A stretch of DNA of 51,838 bases from contig JADFRS010000006.1 in the NCBI GenBank assembly GCA_022561145.1, forward strand, positions 1-51,838, read 5' to 3'. Positions 1 to 7,148 of this stretch are shown piece after piece. A model generated the notes under the pieces. It had not been told where the DNA came from, did not search any database, and saw nothing but the letters and a program-made list of their open reading frames with translations. A program made the position numbers and the translations under genes. How positions within the stretch are numbered: position 1 is the first letter of the stretch; each line of letters opens with the position of its first letter. This stretch comes from Gemmatimonadota bacterium (GTDB lineage: Bacteria > Gemmatimonadota > Gemmatimonadetes > Longimicrobiales > Gaopeijiaceae).

Positions 1-954
1 GGTCTCGAAGCTGCCCTGCACGATCACGATCCCGTGGAAGACGAATCCGCCCCTCAAGTCGAGATCGCCGTCCACCAAGAGGATGCCTTGTCCGACACCG
101 CCGGATTGAATTCGGCCGTATGGGGCCGCGATGTGGATGATGGGGAAGTAATCTCCGCAGGCGCTGTTCGGATTCAGCGGATTGCCCCAGTTGGTCGGAT
201 TGCTCGTAACACAGCCGCCCGCGAGCGTACTGTCGGGACCGGTGCCGTTGATGGTACCGGAGGGCAGGTGAATATCCGCCATGGCGACCAGTTGGTCCCA
301 GTCCAGCTCCCCGAACTGCGTAAAGGTTTCGCGCGAAATGGTCGGGTCTTCCTCGATGTCCTCAGGCTCCCCGGTGATGTCTCCCCCCCCGCTCAGCCAG
401 ACCAGGCTCTCATTGTCGGTGAGCAATCCCGGCTTGTCGGTGAGTGGGCCGGGGCAAAACGCGTCCCAGCCGGGGGGTACGTCGTCTTCCCCTCGCACTT
501 CCGCTCCCCCCGTGATGAAGGTGGGTCCCCGTGTTGTCATTGCGGCGTTGGGTGTGATCTCGGCAGTGAAGATGCGCACGGCGGTCGACACCCGCCTGCT
601 CGCACCGGAAAGAACCGTTCCGCCTTTGGTCACGGTGCCGGATGACTCGAGCAGAAAGAGCCGTGCGGTCATTCGAGTGATGTCCACCGACCATATTCCA
701 TAGGAGAGCGTGTCGGTCACGGTGCGCGTCGACCACGGTGCCATGCTCTGTGCCGCATCCATGTTCCAACCGTCCAAGACCTGTGACATGCCTTCCTCGG
801 CCAGGTAGAGCGCTGCACCGGCATTCGTACTCGCGATACTGATCCGGGCTTCTTGCCTGGAGATGTAGAAACTGCTCGTGGCCAAGACACCGACGATCAT
901 CAACGCGAAGATCGTTATGGGCAGCGCGAAGCCATGGTCGTCATGCTTTCTCAT
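1..954 (-). CDS. PilX-like minor pilin/pilus assembly protein, C-terminus cut by window edge
   Basis: Read from the ATG at 954 the frame stays open for 318 residues to the window start, so the gene is partial. Residues 9-27 form a hydrophobic helix after a short charged head with a Gly-Phe (HGFALP), the PilX-type variant of a prepilin N-terminus that lacks the Glu5 of major pilins. The segment LYLAEEGM near residues 49-56 is typical of PilX N-terminal domains. The remainder is Gly/Ser/Asn-rich and probably beta-rich. It follows the PilW-like gene after a 41-base gap and is the last visible gene of the minor-pilin operon. Its role in pilus priming is inferred from family and context. Confidence 0.75.
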   Translation of the reverse strand, partial: MRKHDDHGFALPITIFALMIVGVLATSSFYISRQEARISIASTNAGAALYLAEEGMSQVLDGWNMDAAQSMAPWSTRTVTDTLSYGIWSVDITRMTARLFLLESSGTVTKGGTVLSGASRRVSTAVRIFTAEITPNAAMTTRGPTFITGGAEVRGEDDVPPGWDAFCPGPLTDKPGLLTDNESLVWLSGGGDITGEPEDIEEDPTISRETFTQFGELDWDQLVAMADIHLPSGTINGTGPDSTLAGGCVTSNPTNWGNPLNPNSACGDYFPIIHIAAPYGRIQSGGVGQGILLVDGDLDLRGGFVFHGIVIVQGSFET

Positions 955-995
955 CTCAATATCCTTCCGCTCGGCAGCCGCGGGCTGCCGAGCTG

Positions 996-1805
996 TCAGT
1001 TCCTCGGGTAGATTCTGGTTACGATCGAGTCCGAGATGGGTCGGCCATCGGTACCCAGGATGCGCGACGCCGTCCGGAGCTCGACTTGAATCAGCGCCAC
1101 CTCCGATCCGACGAGTGTTTCCGCGTTGTTCTCGTCCAGATAGGTGAAGGCCAGCCCTCCCTCCAACTTGCCCCGGAGTGGCCCCACTAATGGTTGGGGG
1201 GAGGCACCGGCGGACCGGCGCCCCAGGAAGGGCTGACCATCGAATTCGAATAGACCGTATGTGAATAGTGTGTATGAGCGGACCATGGCTCCGATGCGAA
1301 TCGTGTCGCTCGTCGACAGCCCCTCCAAATAAACTTCTTGTGCCGTATCGAGGCCTGTGCAGGTCGATGTGGTGTCGGCGGACGTAACCCTACCGGTGAT
1401 CCAGCGATCGTCCAGTGCCTTCATCGGATCGTTGTCTGCCAGCGCTACGATCGAATCTCCCACGCCGAGCCACCGGCCTGCGCGCCTCAAGGTGAAGCGA
1501 GGTGGGTTCGTGGAGTAATCACTCGCACACACGTACCCAACCTCCCTCATGGCGCGGAAGCTGATGGAGTCTGTGGACATGGCCAGGAGGTCACCGTCGC
1601 TGGGACTGAGCTCACGAAGCTCGGCGTAGAGGATGGCTATGCCGGCTCTGAGCGCCTGCTGACCTTGTACCTGAGCCGCCTGGGTTGTGTGGATGCGCTG
1701 GGTCAGGTTGATGATCTTGAAGGTGCCTACAGCCAGCAACGTGCCCAGCATGGTCACCACCAATACCTCGATGAGCGTAAAGCCGCGTTCGCGTGAGTTT
1801 TTCAT
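996..1805 (-). CDS. PilW-like minor pilin (prepilin-type N-terminal cleavage/methylation)
   Basis: The 269-residue protein starts at the ATG at 1805, which overlaps the stop of the upstream pilV-like gene as ATGA. The N-terminus RGFTLIEVLVV is a full prepilin peptidase site: cleavage after Gly, methylated Phe+1 and Glu+5, then a hydrophobic helix to about residue 30. The rest is a beta-rich globular region with scattered Cys. PilW-type proteins help prime type IV pilus assembly at the inner membrane. A longer reading frame upstream lies inside the pilV-like gene and lacks a prepilin start, so the internal ATG is preferred. Confidence 0.8.
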   Translation of the reverse strand: MKNSRERGFTLIEVLVVTMLGTLLAVGTFKIINLTQRIHTTQAAQVQGQQALRAGIAILYAELRELSPSDGDLLAMSTDSISFRAMREVGYVCASDYSTNPPRFTLRRAGRWLGVGDSIVALADNDPMKALDDRWITGRVTSADTTSTCTGLDTAQEVYLEGLSTSDTIRIGAMVRSYTLFTYGLFEFDGQPFLGRRSAGASPQPLVGPLRGKLEGGLAFTYLDENNAETLVGSEVALIQVELRTASRILGTDGRPISDSIVTRIYPRN

Positions 1806-2200
1806 GGTCTCAGCACCAAGAAGTCGAAGGTGTCCGCCACTTGCCCGCTCAGCGACAGACCGTCCGGCCCGGCCACCGACCCTGGCCCCACGGTGATCAC
1901 CCGCATGAGGGTGCTCGCGCTCGTGGTGACCAGCGGGCTCCATGTGAGCGCGAAGATTCCGAGGGAATCCTGGCCGACGGTGAGGCTGTCGTAGGGCATG
2001 GCCCGCAGGCCTTCGATGCCCGCCTGCCGAGCGGCGGCCCGCTCTGAGGCGAGGTCGGCGATGGTTACCGAACGCACACCGTAAAGCATGGTAGTCCCCA
2101 TCCCCAGCAGGCCGATGCTCAGGATGGTGATCGCGATAATCACTTCCAGGAGCGAGAAGCCCGTTGCCCCCAACGCGTTGGGGGCCGGTCGGTGCGTCAT
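1802..2200 (-). CDS. PilV-like type IV pilus modification/minor pilin
   Basis: The 132-residue protein carries the prepilin signal TGFSLLEVIIAIT near residues 13-25 and then a hydrophobic helix with ILSIGLLGM, as in PilV minor pilins. The following region (ASERAAARQAGIEGLRAMPYDS) resembles the PilV helix that precedes the globular domain. The start ATG (2198-2200) overlaps the stop of the upstream FimT/GspH-like gene and its own stop overlaps the pilW-like start, both as ATGA, so translation of the three genes is probably coupled. Identity as PilV rests on size, motif and order. Confidence 0.8.
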   Translation of the reverse strand: MTHRPAPNALGATGFSLLEVIIAITILSIGLLGMGTTMLYGVRSVTIADLASERAAARQAGIEGLRAMPYDSLTVGQDSLGIFALTWSPLVTTSASTLMRVITVGPGSVAGPDGLSLSGQVADTFDFLVLRP

Positions 2201-2643
2201 ATCTTGATCACCCTTCCCAGCGGACCGAGAACGATGGCGCTCGATTTCTCGCCGCGAACAAACTCGATGGTGACGTCTGATACGAAGGAGTTACATCCGG
2301 TCTCGCCGAATCCGCTCGGGTTCATGCACAACCGAACCCGTGACGATTCGGACCGGAGGTCCACACCCATGGACCTGAAGTCGACGGTTTCCAGGACGTC
2401 CGCCCCCACGACTACCGACGCCCGGTCTTCGACTGTGTCGATTTCCAGCCGTACGATCGTACCGCGCTCGATGGCGTGGGCACGAGTACGGGCGGCGAGC
2501 GAGGTGAGTGTATGCGCCGATGAACTCACTGCTACAGCGCTTTGAACTGGCGCTATGCGTCGTACGGCCATATCCGTCAGCGTGAGGCCGATGAGGACCG
2601 TCATCGTAACTTCCAGGATCGAAAATCCGTTTGGCTTTCTCAT
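2197..2643 (-). CDS. FimT/GspH-like pseudopilin, first gene of the minor pilin operon
   Basis: A start at the ATG at 2643 gives 148 residues beginning MRKPNGFSILEV, so the prepilin cleavage Gly is at residue 6 and Glu+5 is present. A longer frame upstream would push the prepilin signal into the interior and is rejected. A GGAG sits about 9 bases before the ATG. The C-terminal region is rich in short beta strands, as in GspH/FimT folds. It is the promoter-proximal gene of a minus-strand set FimT-PilV-PilW-PilX. No pilus motor or secretin gene lies in this window. Confidence 0.78.
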   Translation of the reverse strand: MRKPNGFSILEVTMTVLIGLTLTDMAVRRIAPVQSAVAVSSSAHTLTSLAARTRAHAIERGTIVRLEIDTVEDRASVVVGADVLETVDFRSMGVDLRSESSRVRLCMNPSGFGETGCNSFVSDVTIEFVRGEKSSAIVLGPLGRVIKI

Positions 2644-3258
2644 AATAGTGCACTCCGTGCCGCCCACGAATGCTCGTGGACTCATCTCCGTCTTGCTCGG
2701 TGTTACCTACGCGTGGCCAGCACGCGCAGGGAGTCCGGGACCGTGACTGCCTAGCACGGCGTCGGCTCGCCAGAGCGATGTAGTGTTGGAATCTTGGGAT
2801 GAGTCCCCCCCCGAGGGGGGATTAGCCGTCTCGATTTCGACCCGTGAGTCTAGGGGGTATCGTTTCGAACCCCTACCGGGCGATACTTGGGCCATGCCCG
2901 GCTCGACAACGACTGCGCGACTTTACGGAGCGCACTTCCAAAGAGGGAACCTTCCTGTCGGACTCCTTTTCTATTGGAAGAAGTGTGCCAGTGGCGACCT
3001 GCCCGCTACACGGCGGATTTCAGCGATCCGACCGCCTTCGAGGTGGGAAAAGATTTCCGGAAAGAGCACTTTTGGTTTGAAGGGTGCCGGCTCAAGCGGC
3101 GATGGGCAGGAAGGGCTTCCAGACAGAGCTTGGCCATGGCATCGGGCGGGTGCCGTCCCGTTGATCGAGCGGCGGCCTTGCGGACCGTTGGGGGTTCTTG
3201 TCTATTCGGCTCGAACGCTCCCTTTCGCCGTTTCACCTCTTCCACAGCGTCTGCTCTG
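2644..3258. other. 615-base gap between divergent pilin operon and thyX, with nested inverted repeats
   Basis: No open frame here has convincing protein character. The stretch holds a C6/G6 hairpin at 2805-2820 (CCCCCC, 4-base loop CCGA, GGGGGG), TAGGGG/CCCCTA at 2851-2856 and 2870-2875, and GTATCG/CGATAC at 2857-2862 and 2881-2886. The last two stems are mutually exclusive or interleaved, which suggests an RNA that could switch folds, but there is no T-run and no recognised family. Promoters for both flanking operons should lie here, but I cannot place a clear -10/-35 pair. Confidence 0.35.
2664..2679. promoter_or_regulatory. Perfect inverted repeat in the pilin operon leader
   Basis: CCACGA and TCGTGG flank a 4-base spacer (ATGC), 20 bases upstream of the first pilin ATG. 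It could be an operator or an mRNA leader hairpin near the ribosome site. A 6-bp palindrome can arise by chance, so function is only a suggestion. Confidence 0.3.
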
Positions 3259-4257
3259 ATGGAGACCAAGCGCCCCACAAATCCCGCGGCCGAAGAGGTT
3301 CTCGGTGGCTATTTTCCCGTGCTGGATCACGGATTCGTATCGCTCATCGATTACATGGGGACCGACGAAGACATCGAACGGGCGGCCCGGGTGAGCTACG
3401 GCTATGGGACTCGAAAGCAGAGCCAGACCCGAGGTCTGATCCGGTATCTTCGGCGGCACCTGCATACCACGCCGAGCGAGATGATAGAACTCAAGTTCCA
3501 CTGTTCCATGCCCATGTTCGTGGCTCGACAGTGGATTCGGCACCGAACAGCGTCGGTGAACGAGTATAGCGGGCGGTACTCTCTGATGCCGTTGCTGTTC
3601 TACCTGCCGGAGAGGGAAAATTTCGCACTGCAAAGCGACTTGAATCGACAGGGTCGGGAAGGAAATTCGGCGTCCACAAACGTTTATGGTGAGGCTGTGC
3701 GTAGATGGGAAGAGCTGCGAGATGCGGCGGCGGGGGGCTATACGTGGATGGTGGCCGCGGATGTGGCTCGAGAGATCGCCCGCATCGACCTGCCTTTGTC
3801 CACCTACACGCAGTGGTATTGGAAGATCAACCTACACAATCTCTTCCACTTCTTGACGCTCCGTGTCGATGATCACGCCCAGTGGGAGATTCAGGAGTAC
3901 GCTCGCGTCATGGCCGGGCTCCTCAAGCGGGTGGCTCCACTGAGCTACGAGGCTTGGGTCGACTACAATCTCTGCGGGTCTGCGTTGAGCTTCGGCGAGT
4001 TGGCTGCGCTGCGAAGCCTAGTAGAACCCACGGAAGAGGGCATTGCGGCGCGTGAGGGTGTCGAGGCGCTCGGAAAAGAGGCCCTGGCCGGCCATGGCCT
4101 TTCGGGCAGGGAGATCAGCGAGCTCCAGCGCAAGCTGGACCCGGTGGAGCGCCCCGACTTCGATCTGGATCTGGGTCGCATGCGATCGCCGGAGGATGTG
4201 GCCGCCGAGATGGAAGCAGCCGTTCCAGACATTCGACCGGACTCAGGTGAATCATGA
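3259..4257 (+). CDS. thyX: FAD-dependent thymidylate synthase ThyX
   Basis: ThyX makes dTMP from dUMP using FAD, NADPH and methylene-tetrahydrofolate. The 332-residue protein carries the ThyX motif RHRTASVNEYSGRYS at residues 94-108 (Arg94, His95, Arg96, Ser104), which binds FAD and dUMP. An aromatic-rich block (TQWYWKINLHNLFHFLTLR) near residue 190 is also typical. A longer upstream frame reads through non-conserved sequence, so the ATG at 3259 is chosen. The acidic C-terminal tail is longer than in compact ThyX enzymes. The stop overlaps the next start (ATGA). Confidence 0.95.
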   Translation: METKRPTNPAAEEVLGGYFPVLDHGFVSLIDYMGTDEDIERAARVSYGYGTRKQSQTRGLIRYLRRHLHTTPSEMIELKFHCSMPMFVARQWIRHRTASVNEYSGRYSLMPLLFYLPERENFALQSDLNRQGREGNSASTNVYGEAVRRWEELRDAAAGGYTWMVAADVAREIARIDLPLSTYTQWYWKINLHNLFHFLTLRVDDHAQWEIQEYARVMAGLLKRVAPLSYEAWVDYNLCGSALSFGELAALRSLVEPTEEGIAAREGVEALGKEALAGHGLSGREISELQRKLDPVERPDFDLDLGRMRSPEDVAAEMEAAVPDIRPDSGES

Positions 4258-4499
4258 TGGTCCGCCGACTTCGGGGCAGGATCCGTTCATCGTGCATGGT
4301 GTTTGCCCTGAGCGCCATGACGGTTCCCACCGCCGGCTGGGCGCAGCAGCCCGGCGGAGCTCCGTCGGCGTCACCATGGTTCCCCACCGAGGTAGTGTTC
4401 GCGCCTCTGATCGCGGCGTCTAGGGAGGTCCAGTTCAGGGGGTCGTTCGTGTTTGCGAATTCGGGCTGGGCGTCCGCATGGCACTCTAGGATGTCCTGA
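4254..4499 (+). pseudogene. Short signal-peptide protein, probably truncated DUF1207-like remnant
   Basis: The frame starts at an ATG that overlaps the thyX stop and encodes 81 residues. There is a signal peptide (basic start, hydrophobic stretch, AGWAQ cleavage-like site near residue 30), then PWFPTEVVFAPLIAASREVQ, which resembles the opening of DUF1207 outer-envelope proteins (phenylalanine-proline-leucine, 'adjacent-region' pattern). The remaining several hundred residues of that family are missing and the next gene begins five bases after the stop. I infer a truncated remnant, but a short secreted protein is possible. The family link is from memory of the pattern. Confidence 0.4.
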
Positions 4500-4503
4500 A
4501 CGC

Positions 4504-5007
4504 ATGTCTACCCGGAACGAATTTCGCACGGCGGTGGCACTTGGTGTGGTTGCAGGCGGCTTCCTGGCCGGGTCGTTCTTGTTCGTCGTTCTGCGGGGTG
4601 GTGCCGACTCCATGCCGGAGGACCGCCTGGTCATCGCCGTCATGCCCGCCAATTCGACAGAAGGATCCGAGGGGCTGATCGCCGAAGGAGTAACCCGTGA
4701 GCTGGCCCGCATTGATCCGAACATTCTGGGGGTGGTGGGTCCGGCCACTTTGGGGCGTCGCGAGTCGGGCACCATCGAGCCATTGGCGCTGGGCCGTACC
4801 TTCGGCGCTCATTTGGTGCTGGTCATCGAGGTCGGTGAATCGGATTCGGGCGGCGCTCCCGTGCGAGTGAGTCTGCAAGAGGTTGAGGCCGGTCGCGAGA
4901 TCTGGGGGAGCATGTACGAAGACGATCTGGTCGACATACGCGGCCTGGTACACCAAATCACCGGCGATGCTCTCGAGGCGCTCAGTCTGGCTTCACCCGG
5001 CGTATAG
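4504..5007 (+). CDS. Membrane-anchored TolB-like (FlgO-type) N-domain protein
   Basis: The 167-residue protein has one transmembrane helix at about residues 8-30 (VALGVVAGGFLAGSFLFVVL) and then a single alpha/beta domain. That domain begins RLVIAVMPANSTEGSEGLIAEGVTRELARI, which is the pattern found at the start of TolB-like regions attached to adenylate cyclases, CadC-type regulators and Ser/Thr kinases (I-A-V-x-P-F, then E-G-x-T-x-E-L). Here it stands alone with no kinase, HTH or cyclase domain. The ATG at 4504 begins just after the short DUF1207-like fragment. Ligand and partner are unknown. Confidence 0.6.
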   Translation: MSTRNEFRTAVALGVVAGGFLAGSFLFVVLRGGADSMPEDRLVIAVMPANSTEGSEGLIAEGVTRELARIDPNILGVVGPATLGRRESGTIEPLALGRTFGAHLVLVIEVGESDSGGAPVRVSLQEVEAGREIWGSMYEDDLVDIRGLVHQITGDALEALSLASPGV

Positions 5008-5124
5008 CTCTAGATCAGTCCTGATTTCCCCGCGGTAGAGCGTACGAATCGCCGCGTCTGGTGCGGAAATTCGGTATGGGCGGCCTCCGCGTTGTTCTCC
5101 ACGGCCCAGACGATCCCGCGGGTG

Positions 5125-6030
5125 CTAGCTCGCGGCCAGCGAAGCCTCCACCGTGGCGCAGTGGATGTCTACGGTGTCCGTGAGCTTGATCGCGTAGCCT
5201 CCGGCAAGGGTCACTGCGACGGGAACTCCGGCTCCACGTGCGGCGGCGAGCACCGCCTCGTCGCGAGCGCGGAGCCCGGCTTTGGTCAGCGCCAGTCCTC
5301 CCAGTTGGTCTTCCTGGAAGGGGTCGGCGCCGGCCAGGTAGATAATCACGTCCGGGTGTTGCTCGAGCACCGCTGGGAGATGTTCGCCCAGCAGCCTCAA
5401 GTACTCCTCGTCACCGATGCCGTCGTCCAGCCCGACGTCCAGGTCGCTGGGAGGCTTGAGGGCGGGGTAGTTCCACTGGTGGTGCATCGAGAAGGTGAAG
5501 ACTGCGGGCTCATCCGCGAAGATCGTCGCGGTCCCGTTGCCGTGGTGCACATCGAGGTCCACGATGGCGATCCGCTCGGCGGCCTGTTCGTGAAGCAATG
5601 TCATGGCCGCGACCGCCACATCGTTGATCAGGCAGAAGCCCTCGCCGCGGCCCGCAAACGCATGGTGGAAACCACCTCCCAGGTGCACGCCGATGCCCGT
5701 TCGCAGTGCGATTCTGCCCGCCTCGGTGGTGGCGCCTGCCGAGACGATCGATGCCTCGCGGTAGGCTTCGGAGAACGGGACTTCCATGATCCGGACTTCG
5801 CTGTCGCTGAAACCTCCCGTGCGGATCTTTTCCAGGTAGTCGGCGTCGTGCACGAGTCCGAGCATATCGTAGTCGGCCGGCTCAGGCCCGACCAGTTGGT
5901 CCGTTGTCATGGTGCCGGCCGCAAGGAGCTGCTGCTTGACCAGCCCGTACTTGGCTGTCGGGAACACATGCTCACCGATATCCACCTCGTAGGAATCGGA
6001 CCAAACGACACGCGCGCTTTGATCGCTCAT
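5125..6030 (-). CDS. Histone deacetylase family zinc amidohydrolase (AcuC/HDAC-like)
   Basis: The 301-residue enzyme hydrolyses an acetyl-amide; bacterial relatives act on acetyl-lysine or acetylpolyamines. Visible active-site parts are GGGFHHA (His122, His123), DLDVHHGNGT with zinc ligands Asp160 and His162, and GADPF with zinc ligand Asp236. The length is typical of compact bacterial class II-like members. It is transcribed away from the OsmC selenoprotein gene, with a 130-base shared upstream region. The catalytic Tyr usually found in a GGY motif is present as AGGYAI near the C-terminus. The substrate cannot be told from the sequence. Confidence 0.9.
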   Translation of the reverse strand: MSDQSARVVWSDSYEVDIGEHVFPTAKYGLVKQQLLAAGTMTTDQLVGPEPADYDMLGLVHDADYLEKIRTGGFSDSEVRIMEVPFSEAYREASIVSAGATTEAGRIALRTGIGVHLGGGFHHAFAGRGEGFCLINDVAVAAMTLLHEQAAERIAIVDLDVHHGNGTATIFADEPAVFTFSMHHQWNYPALKPPSDLDVGLDDGIGDEEYLRLLGEHLPAVLEQHPDVIIYLAGADPFQEDQLGGLALTKAGLRARDEAVLAAARGAGVPVAVTLAGGYAIKLTDTVDIHCATVEASLAAS

Positions 6031-6160
6031 TCTCTCTCCTGTGTCGGGCTCACAGCCGGGTCATCCATACATACGAGGGAAGGGGGTGCGGGGGTTTCCA
6101 TGCTTGCGGCGGTGGCGGAGGGAACTACTATCTGATTTCCCCGAAACGGTGAGGAACTCG

Positions 6161-6625
6161 ATGAACGAAGTCGTATACACCGCCAACATCCGGATCGAGC
6201 GTGTGAAGGGCCCCCTCCGCCGAGCGTATCTCCCTGCCACGGTGGACCCGGTGGAGTTCGGGGTCCACGGTGCGATCGCCGCACACTACGGAGTGGACGT
6301 CCAGACAGAGGTAGCCACGACCCTCGACTACGTGATTGCGGCCACCGGCGGCTGACTCACGGGTACCTTCGGAGGCGCGCTGGAGGCGCGCGAGATTTCC
6401 GCAAGCGACGGTCGTTTGTGGAGTGACGTGGTGGGCGAGGTAGAGAAGGAAGAAGGGGTACTCGTCATTCGGCGAATTCGGGTCACGTACCACCTCAAGA
6501 CCGCCGTGGATAACGAAGAGGCCGTGCGGCGGGTCCACGAGTTCCATGCCGACAAGTGCCCGGTGTACAAGACGATCCAAGGATGTGTGGACGTAAAGAC
6601 AGAGTTGGAGATCGAATTCGTCTAA
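6161..6625 (+). CDS. OsmC-family protein, probable selenoprotein (Sec65 encoded by in-frame TGA)
   Basis: Reading through the TGA at 6353-6355 gives one continuous 154-residue OsmC-family protein. The first part ends DYVIAATGG and the second opens LTGTFGGALEARE. Cys-type relatives carry the first catalytic cysteine exactly between these, so residue 65 is Sec. The second conserved cysteine is Cys133 in HADKCPV. OsmC/Ohr proteins reduce organic hydroperoxides with such a pair. The ATG at 6161 has GAGG six bases upstream. If the TGA were a true stop, the remaining 64-residue peptide would lack most of the fold, yet the downstream half is fully conserved in character. A sequencing error of TGC to TGA is the main alternative. 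No Sec machinery genes lie in this window. Confidence 0.85.
6356..6395 (+). promoter_or_regulatory. Putative bacterial SECIS element directly after the UGA codon
   Basis: GCGCGC at 6375-6380 pairs perfectly with GCGCGC at 6386-6391, leaving the five-base apical loop UGGAG. The loop begins 25 bases after the UGA (within the roughly 16-37 used by bacterial SECIS elements) and has G at its second position, as the published bacterial consensus requires. The element lies inside the coding region, as SelB-dependent elements do. The fit was judged by eye and not folded computationally. Confidence 0.7.
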
Positions 6626-6685
6626 AACGGGTGCCGGCCCCTATGCGGACCGACACGCACGGACGGGACGTGAAGGAGGCGGTCG

Positions 6686-6760
6686 TCAGTCGAATCGCAG
6701 CGCCCTCACCGGGTCCATTCGGCTGGCGCTGCGGAGCCCCAAAGCACCGGTCCGAGCGCC
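6686..6760 (-). pseudogene. C-terminal scrap of an FtsX/MacB-type (ADOP) permease
   Basis: The frame that holds the PadR remnant continues into GLRSASRMDPVRALRFD and a stop at 6686-6688. This closely matches the usual last residues of ADOP FtsX-like permeases (A-x-R-x-D-P-x-x-A-L-R). The roughly 800-residue permease body is missing, so a large deletion joined the end of the regulator to the end of its partner gene. The PadR-ADOP pairing is a common arrangement in Acidobacteriota and Gemmatimonadota. Confidence 0.5.
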
Positions 6761-6838
6761 TGGCGCACCATGAGCGATTCGCCGTCTCGGCGTCAAGACC
6801 CCCGTTGTGGACGGAGTTGACCACACCGCCTTAGTCGA

Positions 6839-7006
6839 TTCCAGATCGACTTCCTCCCACATCGCGTCCATCATGGTGCGCGGCTTCCGGAGCGCTTTCG
6901 CACCCTCGGGAAGCAACCCGTAGTGCCGCCGTGAGCGGCTGCCCCGCACCGGCGTAGACTCCCCGTCCCACGAGGTGAGGAATCCCTTGGACTGAAGGCG
7001 CTCGAG
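6839..7006 (-). pseudogene. Remnant of a PadR-family transcriptional regulator (C-terminal half)
   Basis: On the minus strand, in frame from about 7006 down to 6839, the sequence reads TLERLQSKGFLTSWDGES, then RGSRSRRHYGLLPEGAKALRK and DAMWEEVDLE. This is the winged-helix end and dimerisation helix of PadR proteins that sit beside ADOP permeases. The N-terminal helix-turn-helix half is not recoverable upstream, where the frame turns to unrelated sequence. I infer an N-terminally deleted pseudogene. Confidence 0.6.
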
Positions 7007-7148
7007 CGTTGGGGCTCTGAAAGGCTCGCCCCTGCTTGACCCCGGCGCCCCGTGCGGCGATGGTGGCCCTTCTCGTGCCCGGGGCTACGGAGTCGAGCCC
7101 GCACATCGGCCGACTCGGGAACTCGCTCGAATCGGGGAGTGAATCCAG

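Noticed and set aside
2800-2890. tmRNA- or tRNA-like look: GGGGGG-ATT, TTTCGAC, TTCGAACCCC
   Set aside because: There is no tag ORF, no acceptor/T-arm geometry and no CCA end. The preceding CCCCCC is only four bases from the GGGGGG, too short for a permuted tmRNA processing loop, and no T-arm precedes it.
5092-6135. Long plus-strand open frame across the HDAC gene
   Set aside because: It is the antisense shadow of the HDAC-like gene; its protein has no motif, while the minus-strand protein has the full zinc site.
6041-6160. Longer N-terminal extension of the OsmC frame
   Set aside because: It overlaps the upstream regulatory region of the divergent gene, and the ATG at 6161 has a good GAGG site and matches the family start.
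6161-6355. A 64-residue stand-alone peptide ending at the TGA
   Set aside because: The continuing frame directly after the TGA is conserved OsmC sequence with a SECIS-like hairpin, so a stop is the less likely reading.
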